Assembly: GCF_001557325.1 (NCBI RefSeq)
Contig: NZ_LSJS01000217.1
Location: 1-26,424, forward strand
DNA: 26,424 nucleotides
Direction of reading: 5' to 3'
DNA from: Erythrobacter donghaensis
GTDB lineage: Bacteria > Pseudomonadota > Alphaproteobacteria > Sphingomonadales > Sphingomonadaceae
A model generated the notes under the pieces. The model was given only the letters and a program-made list of their open reading frames with translations, was not told where the DNA came from and made no database searches. Positions 15,730-23,053 of this stretch are shown here, piece by piece. The stretch's first letter is position 1; each line of letters opens with the position of its first letter. The translations under genes and the position numbers were made by a program.

Positions 15730-16983
15730 TCATTGTGCAGCTAGCCTGATAAGTTCGGCGGCGGCCTGTCCCCGGTCCTGCTGCGCAGCGATCAGCGCCT
15801 CACGGATTGCATCGCGGGCATCGGCGGCGGCCAGGACTTCGATCAGCGGAAAGCGGCCATTGCTGTAGCCGATGCGCACGAGCCTCAACGCTTCTTCGGC
15901 CTGTGGCAGGGATGTTGCGGAAAGGGTTTCAACGCGCGCCTCGGCAGCCAGATAGGCGGCGCGTGCGCGGGCAACGGCCAGTTCGTAATCCGCGAGCGCT
16001 ACAGCTTCGCGGGCAGTTGCTGCGCGCAGATTGGCTTCGGCAGAAGCGATATTGCCCTGATTGCGATTGCTGAATGGGAGCGGGATCGAGACGCCGACTA
16101 CAAAGGCATTGGCGTTGCTCTCCTCGAACCGCCGCACGCCGGCCGAGATGGTGGGATCCGGGATGCGCAGGCTGCGTTCCCGCGCTATTTCTGCGGATGC
16201 GGCAGCTGTGTTTGCCCGCGCAAATTCCAACTGCAATGGCGCACTGGTTGCCATTATCTGGTCTGGCGGTGCAATGGTGGGAAACTCACTCGGCACCACA
16301 GGCGGCGCTGCCTGCTCGCTCCACAAAGCGGCAAGGCCTGTTCGTGCAGCAAGGCTGGCCGCTTGCGCAGCTTGGAGCTCAGCCTGCGCTTCAGCGAGCG
16401 CGGCTTGCGCCCGCAAGGCTCGCAGCGGCGGCTCGCGGCCGACCTCCACCAGCAGGTTCGCAATGCGCGCCAGTTCCTCGTTGCGCGCGACGATATCGCG
16501 GGCAAGATCAAGGCGCGATACGGCTGCAACGGCTGCGATATAGCGTTCGCGCACCACAAACCCGAGCTCCGCCTGCGAGAGGTTGGCCCTCAGGGTTGCA
16601 AGGTCGGCCTGGGCCTCGGCTGCTGCGATCCGCGCACCCCGCTTACCGCCAAGTTCAAGCTGCTGGCCAACCGACAAGGTGATTTGTGTCGCACGTAAGC
16701 CGGAGAAGGCGCCGCTACCGGCAAAATCCTCAGCTTCGAGAGAGACCTGCGGATTGGGCCGCAAGCGCGCCTGACCGATGAGCGCCTGTGCTGCCTCGGT
16801 TTCAGCGCGCGGCCCGATAAGGCGCGGATTACTGTCGGAAAACGCGGAGCCATCTGTGACCCCGCTGCGGTCGAGCGCTTCATCGAGCGACACAACCGCT
16901 GGCTCCTGCGCGGCAGCAGGCTCCGTAAATGCGGCGAAGGTCAACCCTGCAATCAGGGCGCCCCGCCATAATATGGCTGACAT
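15730..16983 (-). CDS. czcC: CzcC-type outer-membrane efflux channel
   Basis: This 417-residue TolC-family protein has a signal peptide (about residues 1-25, ending Ala-Ala-Ala-Gln). Two repeats of long Ala-rich helices follow, typical of outer-membrane efflux proteins, with the conserved Ile-Pro-Leu-Pro-Phe-Ser-Asn-Arg-Asn-Gly type motif in the middle. The frame begins earlier at 17031, but the ATG at 16983 directly precedes the signal peptide and has an AGAGGAA site. It is the first structural gene of czcCBA and its stop overlaps the region where czcB begins. Confidence 0.93.
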   Translation of the reverse strand: MSAILWRGALIAGLTFAAFTEPAAAQEPAVVSLDEALDRSGVTDGSAFSDSNPRLIGPRAETEAAQALIGQARLRPNPQVSLEAEDFAGSGAFSGLRATQITLSVGQQLELGGKRGARIAAAEAQADLATLRANLSQAELGFVVRERYIAAVAAVSRLDLARDIVARNEELARIANLLVEVGREPPLRALRAQAALAEAQAELQAAQAASLAARTGLAALWSEQAAPPVVPSEFPTIAPPDQIMATSAPLQLEFARANTAAASAEIARERSLRIPDPTISAGVRRFEESNANAFVVGVSIPLPFSNRNQGNIASAEANLRAATAREAVALADYELAVARARAAYLAAEARVETLSATSLPQAEEALRLVRIGYSNGRFPLIEVLAAADARDAIREALIAAQQDRGQAAAELIRLAAQ

Positions 16984-17049
16984 TTTGGATGACTTCCTCT
17001 GCTGACGTTCAAAAACGGCACCGGAAATCATTCCGGCGCGCGTGGAGCG

Positions 17050-17418
17050 TCAGACTCGAGGAGGTGGGCTCACTATATCGCGATAAACCGAAGGTAGTCG
17101 GTTATAGCGTGCCGACAAATGCACGGCCAAAAGCTCACGGCTCTCGATACCAACTGCAGCGCCCTCTACATTGGAGCCGTCGTGGCAATGGCCGTGAGCG
17201 CACACACCGTGCTGCTCGACAGGAGTATCGGGATCGCCCTGATCACTCTTGCCAGATGCTTCTACCTGAAGCGAAATGGTCGAAATTTCAGACCCGTCGG
17301 AAAATCCGGCTTCAGCCCCGCAGGTTGCGGCATCAGCGACCGTCGCCAGGACAAGCATCACCAGCGCCAGAAGTATGGCAAGAGGGCGCAGGGCAAGAGG
17401 GCGGATTGCAAGCGTCAT
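17050..17418 (-). CDS. CzcI-like exported small protein upstream of czcCBA
   Basis: This protein has about 122 residues, with a signal peptide ending near Ala-Asp-Ala-Ala. A Cys follows soon after, and a His/Cys motif His-Gly-Val-Cys-Ala-His-Gly-His-Cys-His-Asp lies near the middle. The tail ends Tyr-Arg-Asp-Ile-Val-Ser-Pro-Pro-Pro-Arg-Val. Size, export, a central Cys/His metal motif and position directly before czcC match CzcI-type proteins, whose role in czc control is not well understood. Similarity beyond these traits is weak, so the call is by analogy. The start is uncertain: the frame opens at a TTG at 17460, while the ATG at 17418 gives the best signal peptide but no clear ribosome binding site. 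Confidence 0.65.
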   Translation of the reverse strand: MTLAIRPLALRPLAILLALVMLVLATVADAATCGAEAGFSDGSEISTISLQVEASGKSDQGDPDTPVEQHGVCAHGHCHDGSNVEGAAVGIESRELLAVHLSARYNRLPSVYRDIVSPPPRV

Positions 17419-17480
17419 GGACGTGACGGCGCCAGTAACATTGGCAAATGGGTGGAGCAAGGCTAAAATATCTCGATAAT

Positions 17481-17494
17481 ATATAAGGTTATAT
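17481..17494. promoter_or_regulatory. AT-rich inverted repeat upstream of the czc operon
   Basis: ATATAA-N2-TTATAT is a perfect 6-base inverted repeat inside a markedly AT-rich patch (about 17461-17515) in otherwise GC-rich DNA. It lies before the CzcI-like gene, where the czc promoter should be. I could not fit a standard -35/-10 pair with confidence, so its role as promoter or operator is inference. Confidence 0.35.
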
Positions 17495-17524
17495 TGTCAC
17501 AACGTAATTGAGGACGATCTGGCA

Positions 17525-18328
17525 TCATCTGCTTCCTTGCTCAGGCTGATCAATTTCCAGTTGAAGATCATCCGGCAGTGGCATTGGCGCAAAGGCGCTC
17601 ACATTCGATCGCCCGGTATTGCCGACCGGCAGTCGTCCCGTCAGCGCTCCAAGTGGTGCCAGAATGATCCTGAGAATCTGACCCAGCACCTCGCTCCAAT
17701 CGCGCTGCTCAATCGCAAATCGCAGCATGGCACCGTGGCTGGCGAGATGCGGGCCAATATATGGCTGCGAAACAATATGAACCCGCTCCAGATGGTGCCA
17801 CGCACGATCGTCGTCTCCCGCTTCTACCGCTGACCGGTATGCCGCCATTTCGGCCGCGATCACCCTCCGCGCCGCGAGGCTCTTGGCAAGCCCCCGCCAG
17901 CGCCGCTGCCGGTGCCAATAGAAGATCTGCGCAAAGGCCCAGATGAACGGGGTCAGGGCTCCGGCCGAAACGTCGACCTCGTCGTGGTAGCGCGTCCCGC
18001 CGTCCTTGTCCGGCGCGACCGTAATCCAATGATCCCACTTCGAGATGAGGGCACTATAGCCTTCATCACGCAGTCGTTTCGGCCATTCGATGCCGTCAGC
18101 TTCGTGCAGGGACGTCACGATCGACTGGGTCCCGAAGGGGATCATGCCGAATAGCCGGAGCTTGACCTGGTAGCGCCCGCCGGGCTGAAAGCTCTCGAAC
18201 GCCGCGTCGTCGACCTGGATGAAGCGCACCAGCGGCCAAGCGATATGCTGCAACAGGCCCGCCGTCTGCACCTCGGCCCAGACAGTTTCCGGCTTGAGCG
18301 CGATATGTGTCGAACAGGAAACCTTCAT
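17525..18328 (-). CDS. SRPBCC (START-like) domain fused to DUF3703
   Basis: This 267-residue cytoplasmic protein is made of two families. Residues 1-150 look like an SRPBCC ligand-binding domain: an N-terminal strand with Pro-Glu-Thr-Val-Trp, a Pro-Gly-Gly-Arg-Tyr turn, and a long C-terminal helix ending in Trp-Arg-Gly-Leu-Ala. Residues about 158-258 match DUF3703, with Ala-Trp-His-His-Leu-Glu-Arg-Val-His-Ile-Val-Ser-Gln, Pro-His-Leu-Ala-Ser-His and Val-Gly-Asn-Thr-Gly-Arg-Ser-Asn-Val-Ser. DUF3703 is usually a stand-alone protein of about 110 residues in metal-resistance loci, and its function is unknown. The gene overlaps the CDF-like gene by ATGA, so it should be induced with it by the divergent CadR-like regulator. 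Confidence 0.78.
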   Translation of the reverse strand: MKVSCSTHIALKPETVWAEVQTAGLLQHIAWPLVRFIQVDDAAFESFQPGGRYQVKLRLFGMIPFGTQSIVTSLHEADGIEWPKRLRDEGYSALISKWDHWITVAPDKDGGTRYHDEVDVSAGALTPFIWAFAQIFYWHRQRRWRGLAKSLAARRVIAAEMAAYRSAVEAGDDDRAWHHLERVHIVSQPYIGPHLASHGAMLRFAIEQRDWSEVLGQILRIILAPLGALTGRLPVGNTGRSNVSAFAPMPLPDDLQLEIDQPEQGSR

Positions 18329-18954
18329 ACCGCAACGCTCCGCAGCTCAAGTCTTGCTTGCTGGACAATCTGAATGCCGCCGCTGATCCCGAGCAGCGCC
18401 AGGATCGCTGCAACAATAAGGTCGGGCCAGGCCGTCCCGGTGCCGAACACGCCAAGTGCGGCCGCCATCACGGCGATATTGCCGACCGCGTCATTGCGCG
18501 AGCAGATCCAGACCGAACGCATGTTCGCGTCTCCGGTGCGGAAACGATAGAGCATGATGGCGACACCGGTGTTGGCCGCGAGCGCGAGCGCACCGATAAC
18601 CCCCATCAATTCAGGCTCGGGTGCAGCTCCGCCGAGTGCCGCGAGAATGGCCGTGATCATCACCCAACCACCGAGACCGACGAGGGTAAGACCCTTGGCC
18701 AGCGCGGCCCGGGCCCGCCATGCCAGCGCCATCCCGGCGACCAGCAGGCTGATCGCATAATTGGCGGCATCGCCCAGAAAATCGAGCGCATCAGCCTGCA
18801 ATGCGCGGCTGTCAGCAGCAGCCCCTGCCGCCATTTCTACCGCGAACATGCCAGCGTTCACACCAAGCGCGATCCACAGGGCCCTGCGCCAGCGCGGGTC
18901 ATTCAGCGTTGCCGTCGTTCCGCACGCGGCCTTGCAGCAATCATCAGCCATCAT
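18325..18954 (-). CDS. Small CDF-like cation transporter with Cys-rich N-terminus
   Basis: This protein of 209 residues (208 from the second ATG, which has better spacing to GGAGG) begins with a cytoplasmic Asp-Asp-Cys-Cys-Lys-Ala-Ala-Cys metal-binding tail. Five or six membrane segments of the cation diffusion facilitator fold follow. The second segment has Asp-Phe-Leu-Gly-Asp (DxxxD); the fifth has Asn-Asp-Ala-Val-Gly-Asn, again DxxxN as in the other CDF-like protein here. The C-terminal cytoplasmic domain is absent. It probably exports Cd, Zn, Pb or Co, judging by the CadR-like regulator and operator beside it. It is the first gene of a two-gene operon with the SRPBCC-DUF3703 fusion. Confidence 0.85.
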   Translation of the reverse strand: MMADDCCKAACGTTATLNDPRWRRALWIALGVNAGMFAVEMAAGAAADSRALQADALDFLGDAANYAISLLVAGMALAWRARAALAKGLTLVGLGGWVMITAILAALGGAAPEPELMGVIGALALAANTGVAIMLYRFRTGDANMRSVWICSRNDAVGNIAVMAAALGVFGTGTAWPDLIVAAILALLGISGGIQIVQQARLELRSVAV

Positions 18955-18987
18955 CTTGCCTCCTCGACAATCTGCGAGTCGGCACTC

Positions 18988-19018
18988 TATCTACACCCTG
19001 TAGCAACTACAGGGTCAA
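18988..19018 (-). promoter_or_regulatory. CadR/PbrR-type operator and promoter for the CDF operon
   Basis: On the minus strand TTGACC (19013-19018) and TAGATA (18988-18993) are 19 bases apart, the long spacing of MerR-activated promoters. The spacer region carries the perfect dyad ACCCTGTAG-N3-CTACAGGGT (18995-19015), close to the operators known for ZntR, CadR and PbrR. It lies midway between the divergent regulator and transporter. Confidence 0.85.
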
Positions 19019-19034
19019 GCCCGGAGGATTGGCG

Positions 19035-19439
19035 ATGAAGATTGGCGAGCTCGCGAGCGCCACGGCGACTAAGGTTGAAACCGTGCGCTATTATGAAAAG
19101 ATCGGGCTGTTGCCGCCACCCGCACGGACAAGCGCCAACTATCGTGCTTACGGCCATGATCATTTGGCGCGCCTGTCATTCATCCGCCGCGCTCGCGATC
19201 TTGGTTTCACGCTAGAAGCGGTGCGCGAACTGCTCACGCTGTCGGATGACAAGGCCCAATCCTGCGATGCCGTTGACGGAATCGCGCGCGTCCACCTCAC
19301 CGAAATCGACCGCAAGATCGCCGATCTGAGCGCGCTGCGCGGCGAACTCGACCGGGTGATCGGTTCCTGCCGTCACGGAACCGTTGCCGACTGCAAAATC
19401 ATCGAGACCCTCGCCCCGCGCGCACTGCCCGCGACGTGA
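19035..19439 (+). CDS. CadR/PbrR-like MerR-family regulator
   Basis: This 134-residue MerR-family regulator has a winged helix at 1-70 ([12 protein letters not shown]), a dimer helix and a C-terminal metal loop. The three metal Cys of the Cd/Pb/Zn group are present: Cys77 in Ser-Cys-Asp-Ala-Val-Asp, Cys112 and Cys120. CadR and PbrR use 77, 112 and 119, so the loop is one residue longer. A GGAGG site 7 bases upstream fixes the ATG at 19035; the longer open frame upstream is not used. It should activate the divergent CDF operon in response to a divalent metal. Confidence 0.9.
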   Translation: MKIGELASATATKVETVRYYEKIGLLPPPARTSANYRAYGHDHLARLSFIRRARDLGFTLEAVRELLTLSDDKAQSCDAVDGIARVHLTEIDRKIADLSALRGELDRVIGSCRHGTVADCKIIETLAPRALPAT

Positions 19440-19569
19440 TCGAAGATCGCTGCTTTGGCACCGACGCTTCGGCTTGGCGTCCATGTATTCGTCAGACGGC
19501 GTTGACGGTGCTGCGACACCCGGCAATTGTCTGTCCAGCCCCACTATCGACACGGATCAGGCCCTCAAT

Positions 19570-19908
19570 ATGCCGACCATGCAAACCGGACTCATCTATG
19601 CGCTCGCCGCGCTGGCGGAGATCGCCGGTTGCTTCTCGTTCTGGGCATGGTTGCGGCTCGACAAATCTCCCTGGTGGGTTGCGCCGGGCATGGTGTCGCT
19701 CGCGATCTTTGCCTTGCTCCTCACGCTGGTCGATACACCTGCTGCGGGCCGCGCATTCGCAGCCTATGGCGGCGTCTACATCGCAGCGTCACTCATCTGG
19801 CTTTGGAGTGTCGAAGGCGCACGACCCGACCGCTGGGATATCATTGGCGCGGCGATTTGCCTCGTCGGAGCAGGATTGATCCTGGGAGGTCCGGGACGAT
19901 CAGCCTGA
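19570..19908 (+). CDS. YnfA-family small membrane protein
   Basis: This 112-residue protein has four membrane helices covering nearly its whole length. It carries the YnfA/UPF0060 features: [10 protein letters not shown] in helix 1, [11 protein letters not shown] in the middle, and Pro-Asp-Arg-Trp-Asp before helix 4. YnfA proteins resemble small multidrug or cation exporters; no substrate can be given. It is 130 bases after the CadR-like gene on the same strand and could be co-transcribed. A second ATG three codons in is an alternative start. A 14-base palindrome (CGAAAAGCTTTTCG, 19932-19945) lies just after the stop, without a T-run. Confidence 0.88.
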   Translation: MPTMQTGLIYALAALAEIAGCFSFWAWLRLDKSPWWVAPGMVSLAIFALLLTLVDTPAAGRAFAAYGGVYIAASLIWLWSVEGARPDRWDIIGAAICLVGAGLILGGPGRSA

Positions 19909-20036
19909 TAGCAGAAAATGGGATGGTCACTCGAAAAGCTTTTCGTGAACATCGCGGAATGCCAATGGGTTAAAGCCTATAATGAATAACGTTTACGAGG
20001 TTTGCTCGACTGTTAGGCATTCGCGCAAAAGCGGCC

Positions 20037-20076
20037 CAAAAGAAAGCGGGCGCCCAGTCATTGACCGGACGCCCGC
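20037..20076 (-). terminator. Rho-independent terminator after the Cys-pair peptide gene
   Basis: On the minus strand GCGGGCG (20076-20070) pairs with CGCCCGC (20052-20046), and the stem continues inward for about six more pairs including two wobbles. A TTTCTTTT run follows. It starts about 20 bases after the stop of the small peptide, which supports that gene being expressed. Confidence 0.8.
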
Positions 20077-20097
20077 CCTTATGATTTGGCCAGTCCC

Positions 20098-20247
20098 TTA
20101 CGGGCAGCAGTCCATGGCCGCCTCGCAGCATGCGAGCACGAGATCGCAGCAAGACATTGCTAGCGATGCGACTTGATCCGGCGCGGCGGCAAAAGCGGCC
20201 GAACTGGAACCGAGCAGCACTGCTGCCGTGATGATGTACTTCTTCAT
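20098..20247 (-). CDS. Small secreted peptide with three Cys-Cys pairs
   Basis: This 49-residue protein has a clear signal peptide (Met-Lys-Lys-Tyr, hydrophobic core, cleavage after Ala-Phe-Ala at about residue 20). The mature peptide is only about 29 residues. Its C-terminal half is CCDLVLACCEAAMDCC followed by Pro and the stop: three adjacent Cys pairs exactly five residues apart. On a helix this spacing would put Cys pairs at about two-turn intervals along one side. Such a ligand set suits Cu(I), Hg or Cd binding, but function is inference. GGAGA lies 7 bases before the ATG, and a strong terminator follows the stop. It is 33 bases after the Cys-rich exported protein and is probably in one operon with it. 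I do not recognise a family. Confidence 0.82.
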   Translation of the reverse strand: MKKYIITAAVLLGSSSAAFAAAPDQVASLAMSCCDLVLACCEAAMDCCP

Positions 20248-20280
20248 AATGTTATCTCCGTTGAAATTGAATTGCGTCGA

Positions 20281-20667
20281 TCAACGGAACATTCGGGGAG
20301 GCGGCGGTTCCGGCCCCCCGTTAGGCAGTGGCGGAAACTTTTCGAGAAGCGCAAGAAAAGTGAGCGACGACAGATCGCGGGGCTCTAGCGACGAAACGCG
20401 CTCTGCCGGAAGCGTCTGGCACAAGGCCAGGCAATAGCTCTGACACTGCCCGCGCTCATCATCCATGCAATCGCCGCAATCGTCTGCGTCGGCGTTCATC
20501 TCTGCCATGGGGGCGCAACCGTTCGCTGCATACGTTGCCTCGACAGGAAGCAGGGCGACCAGAAATGCCGCGAGATAGAGAAAGAGGCGCTGTGTCACCG
20601 GTAGAACCATACTGCGGTGTTCGGTTGGATAAAAGACATAGTTACACAGGTGGCTCGAATCCAACAT
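20281..20667 (-). CDS. Exported Cys-rich protein of unknown function
   Basis: This protein has up to 128 residues. A hydrophobic signal segment ending Ala-Thr-Tyr-Ala is followed by a Cys-rich core: Asn-Gly-Cys-Ala-Pro-Met, then Asp-Asp-Cys-Gly-Asp-Cys-Met-Asp-Asp, then Cys-Gln-Ser-Tyr-Cys-Leu-Ala-Leu-Cys. That makes six Cys within about 30 residues, with acidic spacing. A Pro-rich tail ends the protein. The ATG at 20667 has a GGAGG four bases upstream but gives a long N-region before the signal. The ATG at 20610 gives a normal signal peptide but no ribosome binding site. I do not recognise the family; periplasmic metal binding is a reasonable guess. It is divergent from the ParB-like gene and precedes the Cys-pair peptide. 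Confidence 0.68.
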   Translation of the reverse strand: MLDSSHLCNYVFYPTEHRSMVLPVTQRLFLYLAAFLVALLPVEATYAANGCAPMAEMNADADDCGDCMDDERGQCQSYCLALCQTLPAERVSSLEPRDLSSLTFLALLEKFPPLPNGGPEPPPPRMFR

Positions 20668-20830
20668 GCCGCCTCCATGACGATCCTCGCCAGTCTACTG
20701 CGCCGGTAATTTCGGAAACCTCGATTGTCCGCGCCGGTTCAAGCACGGTTTGCCACGGCGTCCATCCGCAGGGCGACAAAGTATGACCTGAGGCCTGCGT
20801 GACAAGCAGATCAGAAGGGGAGGGGGAGGG

Positions 20831-20868
20831 GATGTGTGCCCGGGTGATTGCCGGGTGCACATCAGGAG
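20831..20868 (+). promoter_or_regulatory. Leader hairpin abutting the ParB-like gene's ribosome binding site
   Basis: GATGTGTGCCCGG (20831-20843) pairs with CCGGGTGCACATC (20851-20863) over 13 pairs, two of them G-T, around a 7-base loop. The AGGAG ribosome binding site (20864-20868) begins at the very next base. It could be a site for translational control, or as DNA a binding site for the ParB-like protein itself. Confidence 0.6.
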
Positions 20869-20876
20869 TGACGACG

Positions 20877-22970
20877 ATGCTTATTCCCTTTTCCCGGCTC
20901 TATCTGAGCGATGCCAATGTGCGCAAAACGCGCAGCGAAGAAGACGATATCCAGCTTTCCGCCGACATCGAAGCGCGCGGCCTTTTGCAGAATCTGCTGG
21001 TCACCAAGAGCAAGAAGCGCGGCAAGTTTGCCGTGATCGCCGGTGGTCGCCGCCTGCGGGCCATCGAGATGATCGTCGCGCGCGGTGCGTGGGCCCCCGA
21101 TGCCGAGATCGAATGCAAGCTGCTTGAGGGCAGCGAAGAGGAAGCCGGCGAGGCCTCGCTTGCCGAAAACTTCCAGCGCGTCGGGATGTCACCGGCTGAG
21201 GAATGCCGCGCCTTCCAGCACTTCATCAAGGAAGGCAGCGATGTGGCCGCGGTCGCCAAACGCTTCGGTCTCACCCAGCGCTTCGTGGAAGGCCGCTTGC
21301 GGCTTGCCAACCTCGCCGAGCCGATCTTCGAAGCACTCGCCAAAGGCGATGTCACCCTCGAGATCGCCAAGGCTTACGCCGCGACCGACCAGCACGAAGT
21401 TCAGCTGCGGGTCTTTGAGCAGATGCGCTACGCCTATAACCCAAGCGCCGATGCCATCCGGCGTATGGTGGCGAGCGGTTCCATGCGCGGCAATGACCCA
21501 ATTGCGCTGCTGATCGGCGAAGATGCCTATGTGGCCGCTGGCGGCAAGATCGAGCGCGACCTCTTCAGCGAAGCGTCAGATGATCGCTGGATCGACATCG
21601 AGATCGCCCACAGGCTTGCGGCCGAGAAAATGGAGGCCGAAGCCCAGCGGATCGCTGCTGAAACTGGCCTTGCCTGGATCAGCCCAGTGGCGTCGACCAA
21701 TTCATGGCAGGCGCGCAGCGAAATGGGCGTCAATGCGGTTCGCCTCCCGCCCACGCCGCTCTCCGAAGAAGCCCGTGCCAGAATTGACGCGATCGATGCC
21801 CGCATGGAAGAAATCAGCGAGATCATCGACGAAGGCGAAGAGGGCGGTGATACCGATTTCGGGCAGCTCGAGGCCGAGTATGAGGAACTCGATGCTGAGC
21901 GCAGCGACCTCAATAACCCGGTGCGCGAACTGCCCGAAGAATGGCGCAGTGAGGCCGGACGGTTTCTGGTTCTCACCACCCGCGGCGAAATGGTGCTCGA
22001 GGCCGACTACTATAGCGAAAAGCGCCTTTCGTTCGAAACCGATGAGAATGGCAAGGTGACAGCGACGGCCGAAGAGCCGGTGCCAGGTTCCACCAAGCGA
22101 GGCAGCGCCGCACCTTCCAGGCCCGAGGCAGTTGCGCCGGGCACGGAAAAGCCGATCAGCGCCCGCCTCTTCGACGAGCTTTCGGTCCAGCGCCGCAATA
22201 TCCTGTCGGCATCGCTGCTCACCGATGCGGGGCTCGCGCTCGACTTCGCCATCTTCGCGCTGGCTGACAGCCGCAGCTATGAAAGCCGGGGAACCTCGAT
22301 CAAGGGCGGACGACCCAGCGATCCGGCGACCGGAGAACTTTCGCAGTCCACAGCCGAAGGGATTCTCGCCGAGGCCGAAAACGCGCTCGACACTGCATGG
22401 CAGGAACATGGCTGTGCAGCCCAACGCTTCATTGCCTTCCGGGAACTTGCCGACGAAGCCAAGGCGGCATGGCTCGCCTATGCGGTGGCCATCTCGCTCG
22501 AAGCCAAGAAGGGCTATGGTTCGGAATACCATCCGATCCATGCTGTCATCGGCAGCATGCTCGACATCGACGTTGCAGCGATGTGGCGGCCGACAGCCGA
22601 GAATTTCTTCGACCGGGTCAGCAAGACCTCCTGTCTTGCAGCACTGACAGAAGTCGGCGGCAGCGATCTTGCGGCGCGTTATGCCGCATCGAAGAAGGCT
22701 GATCTTGCCAAGACCTGCGAGACGATCTTCGCCGGCAAGGCGATCGTTGAACAGGACGTCAAGGAAGCAGCGCTGGCCTGGTTGCCTGAAGGCATGAAGT
22801 TCACGATTGCTGCCAATCCCGCTGATCCGGTTATCCCGGACACCGACGAGGGCGACCCTGTCGCCGACGTCGACGATGGGGATGACGGTAACGCTGGCGG
22901 CGAGGCCGACGAGCTCCTCAATGACCATCAACCTGAAGTCGCCTGTGAAGAAGCGGCGGTAGCCGCCTGA
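20877..22970 (+). CDS. Large ParB/RepB/Spo0J-like DNA-binding protein
   Basis: This 697-residue protein has a ParB N-terminal domain with Gly-Gly-Arg-Arg-Leu-Arg-Ala (56-62), the NTP-binding motif of the family, and Ala-Glu-Asn-Phe-Gln-Arg (96-101). A helix-turn-helix follows (about 122-145, Val-Ala-Lys-Arg-Phe-Gly-Leu-Thr-Gln-Arg-Phe-Val). The remaining 500 residues are mostly helical and acidic, with a charged segment at about 305-340 and an Asp/Gly-rich tail. It is about twice the length of a chromosomal ParB. Such long ParB-like proteins are common on sphingomonad plasmids and ICEs near ArdC. No ParA gene is in the window, so a partition role is not certain. The ATG at 20877 has AGGAG 8 bases upstream. 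Confidence 0.88.
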   Translation: MLIPFSRLYLSDANVRKTRSEEDDIQLSADIEARGLLQNLLVTKSKKRGKFAVIAGGRRLRAIEMIVARGAWAPDAEIECKLLEGSEEEAGEASLAENFQRVGMSPAEECRAFQHFIKEGSDVAAVAKRFGLTQRFVEGRLRLANLAEPIFEALAKGDVTLEIAKAYAATDQHEVQLRVFEQMRYAYNPSADAIRRMVASGSMRGNDPIALLIGEDAYVAAGGKIERDLFSEASDDRWIDIEIAHRLAAEKMEAEAQRIAAETGLAWISPVASTNSWQARSEMGVNAVRLPPTPLSEEARARIDAIDARMEEISEIIDEGEEGGDTDFGQLEAEYEELDAERSDLNNPVRELPEEWRSEAGRFLVLTTRGEMVLEADYYSEKRLSFETDENGKVTATAEEPVPGSTKRGSAAPSRPEAVAPGTEKPISARLFDELSVQRRNILSASLLTDAGLALDFAIFALADSRSYESRGTSIKGGRPSDPATGELSQSTAEGILAEAENALDTAWQEHGCAAQRFIAFRELADEAKAAWLAYAVAISLEAKKGYGSEYHPIHAVIGSMLDIDVAAMWRPTAENFFDRVSKTSCLAALTEVGGSDLAARYAASKKADLAKTCETIFAGKAIVEQDVKEAALAWLPEGMKFTIAANPADPVIPDTDEGDPVADVDDGDDGNAGGEADELLNDHQPEVACEEAAVAA

Positions 22971-22998
22971 GGCGGTCAATCACCCCTCCTGATGACCT

Positions 22999-23037
22999 GG
23001 CCCGGCCACTCGCCTGAGTGAGCCGGGCCTCTTTTTT
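22999..23037 (+). terminator. Rho-independent terminator between the ParB-like gene and ardC
   Basis: GGCCCGGC-CACTC pairs with GAGTG-AGCCGGGCC across a 4-base loop with a one-base bulge, followed by TCTTTTTT. It ends only a few bases before the ardC ribosome binding site, so the ArdC fragment needs either readthrough or its own promoter. Confidence 0.85.
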
Positions 23038-23053
23038 GTTGAGGAGCAGGCCC

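Noticed and set aside
20817..20831. G-rich run (three G tracts) considered as a G-quadruplex
   Set aside because: Only three separate G tracts are present; a fourth would need splitting of a tract, so the case is weak. It is more simply a purine-rich leader.
21702..22979. A 425-codon minus-strand frame opposite the ParB-like gene
   Set aside because: It is the antisense shadow of a well-supported gene that has clear ParB motifs and a ribosome binding site.
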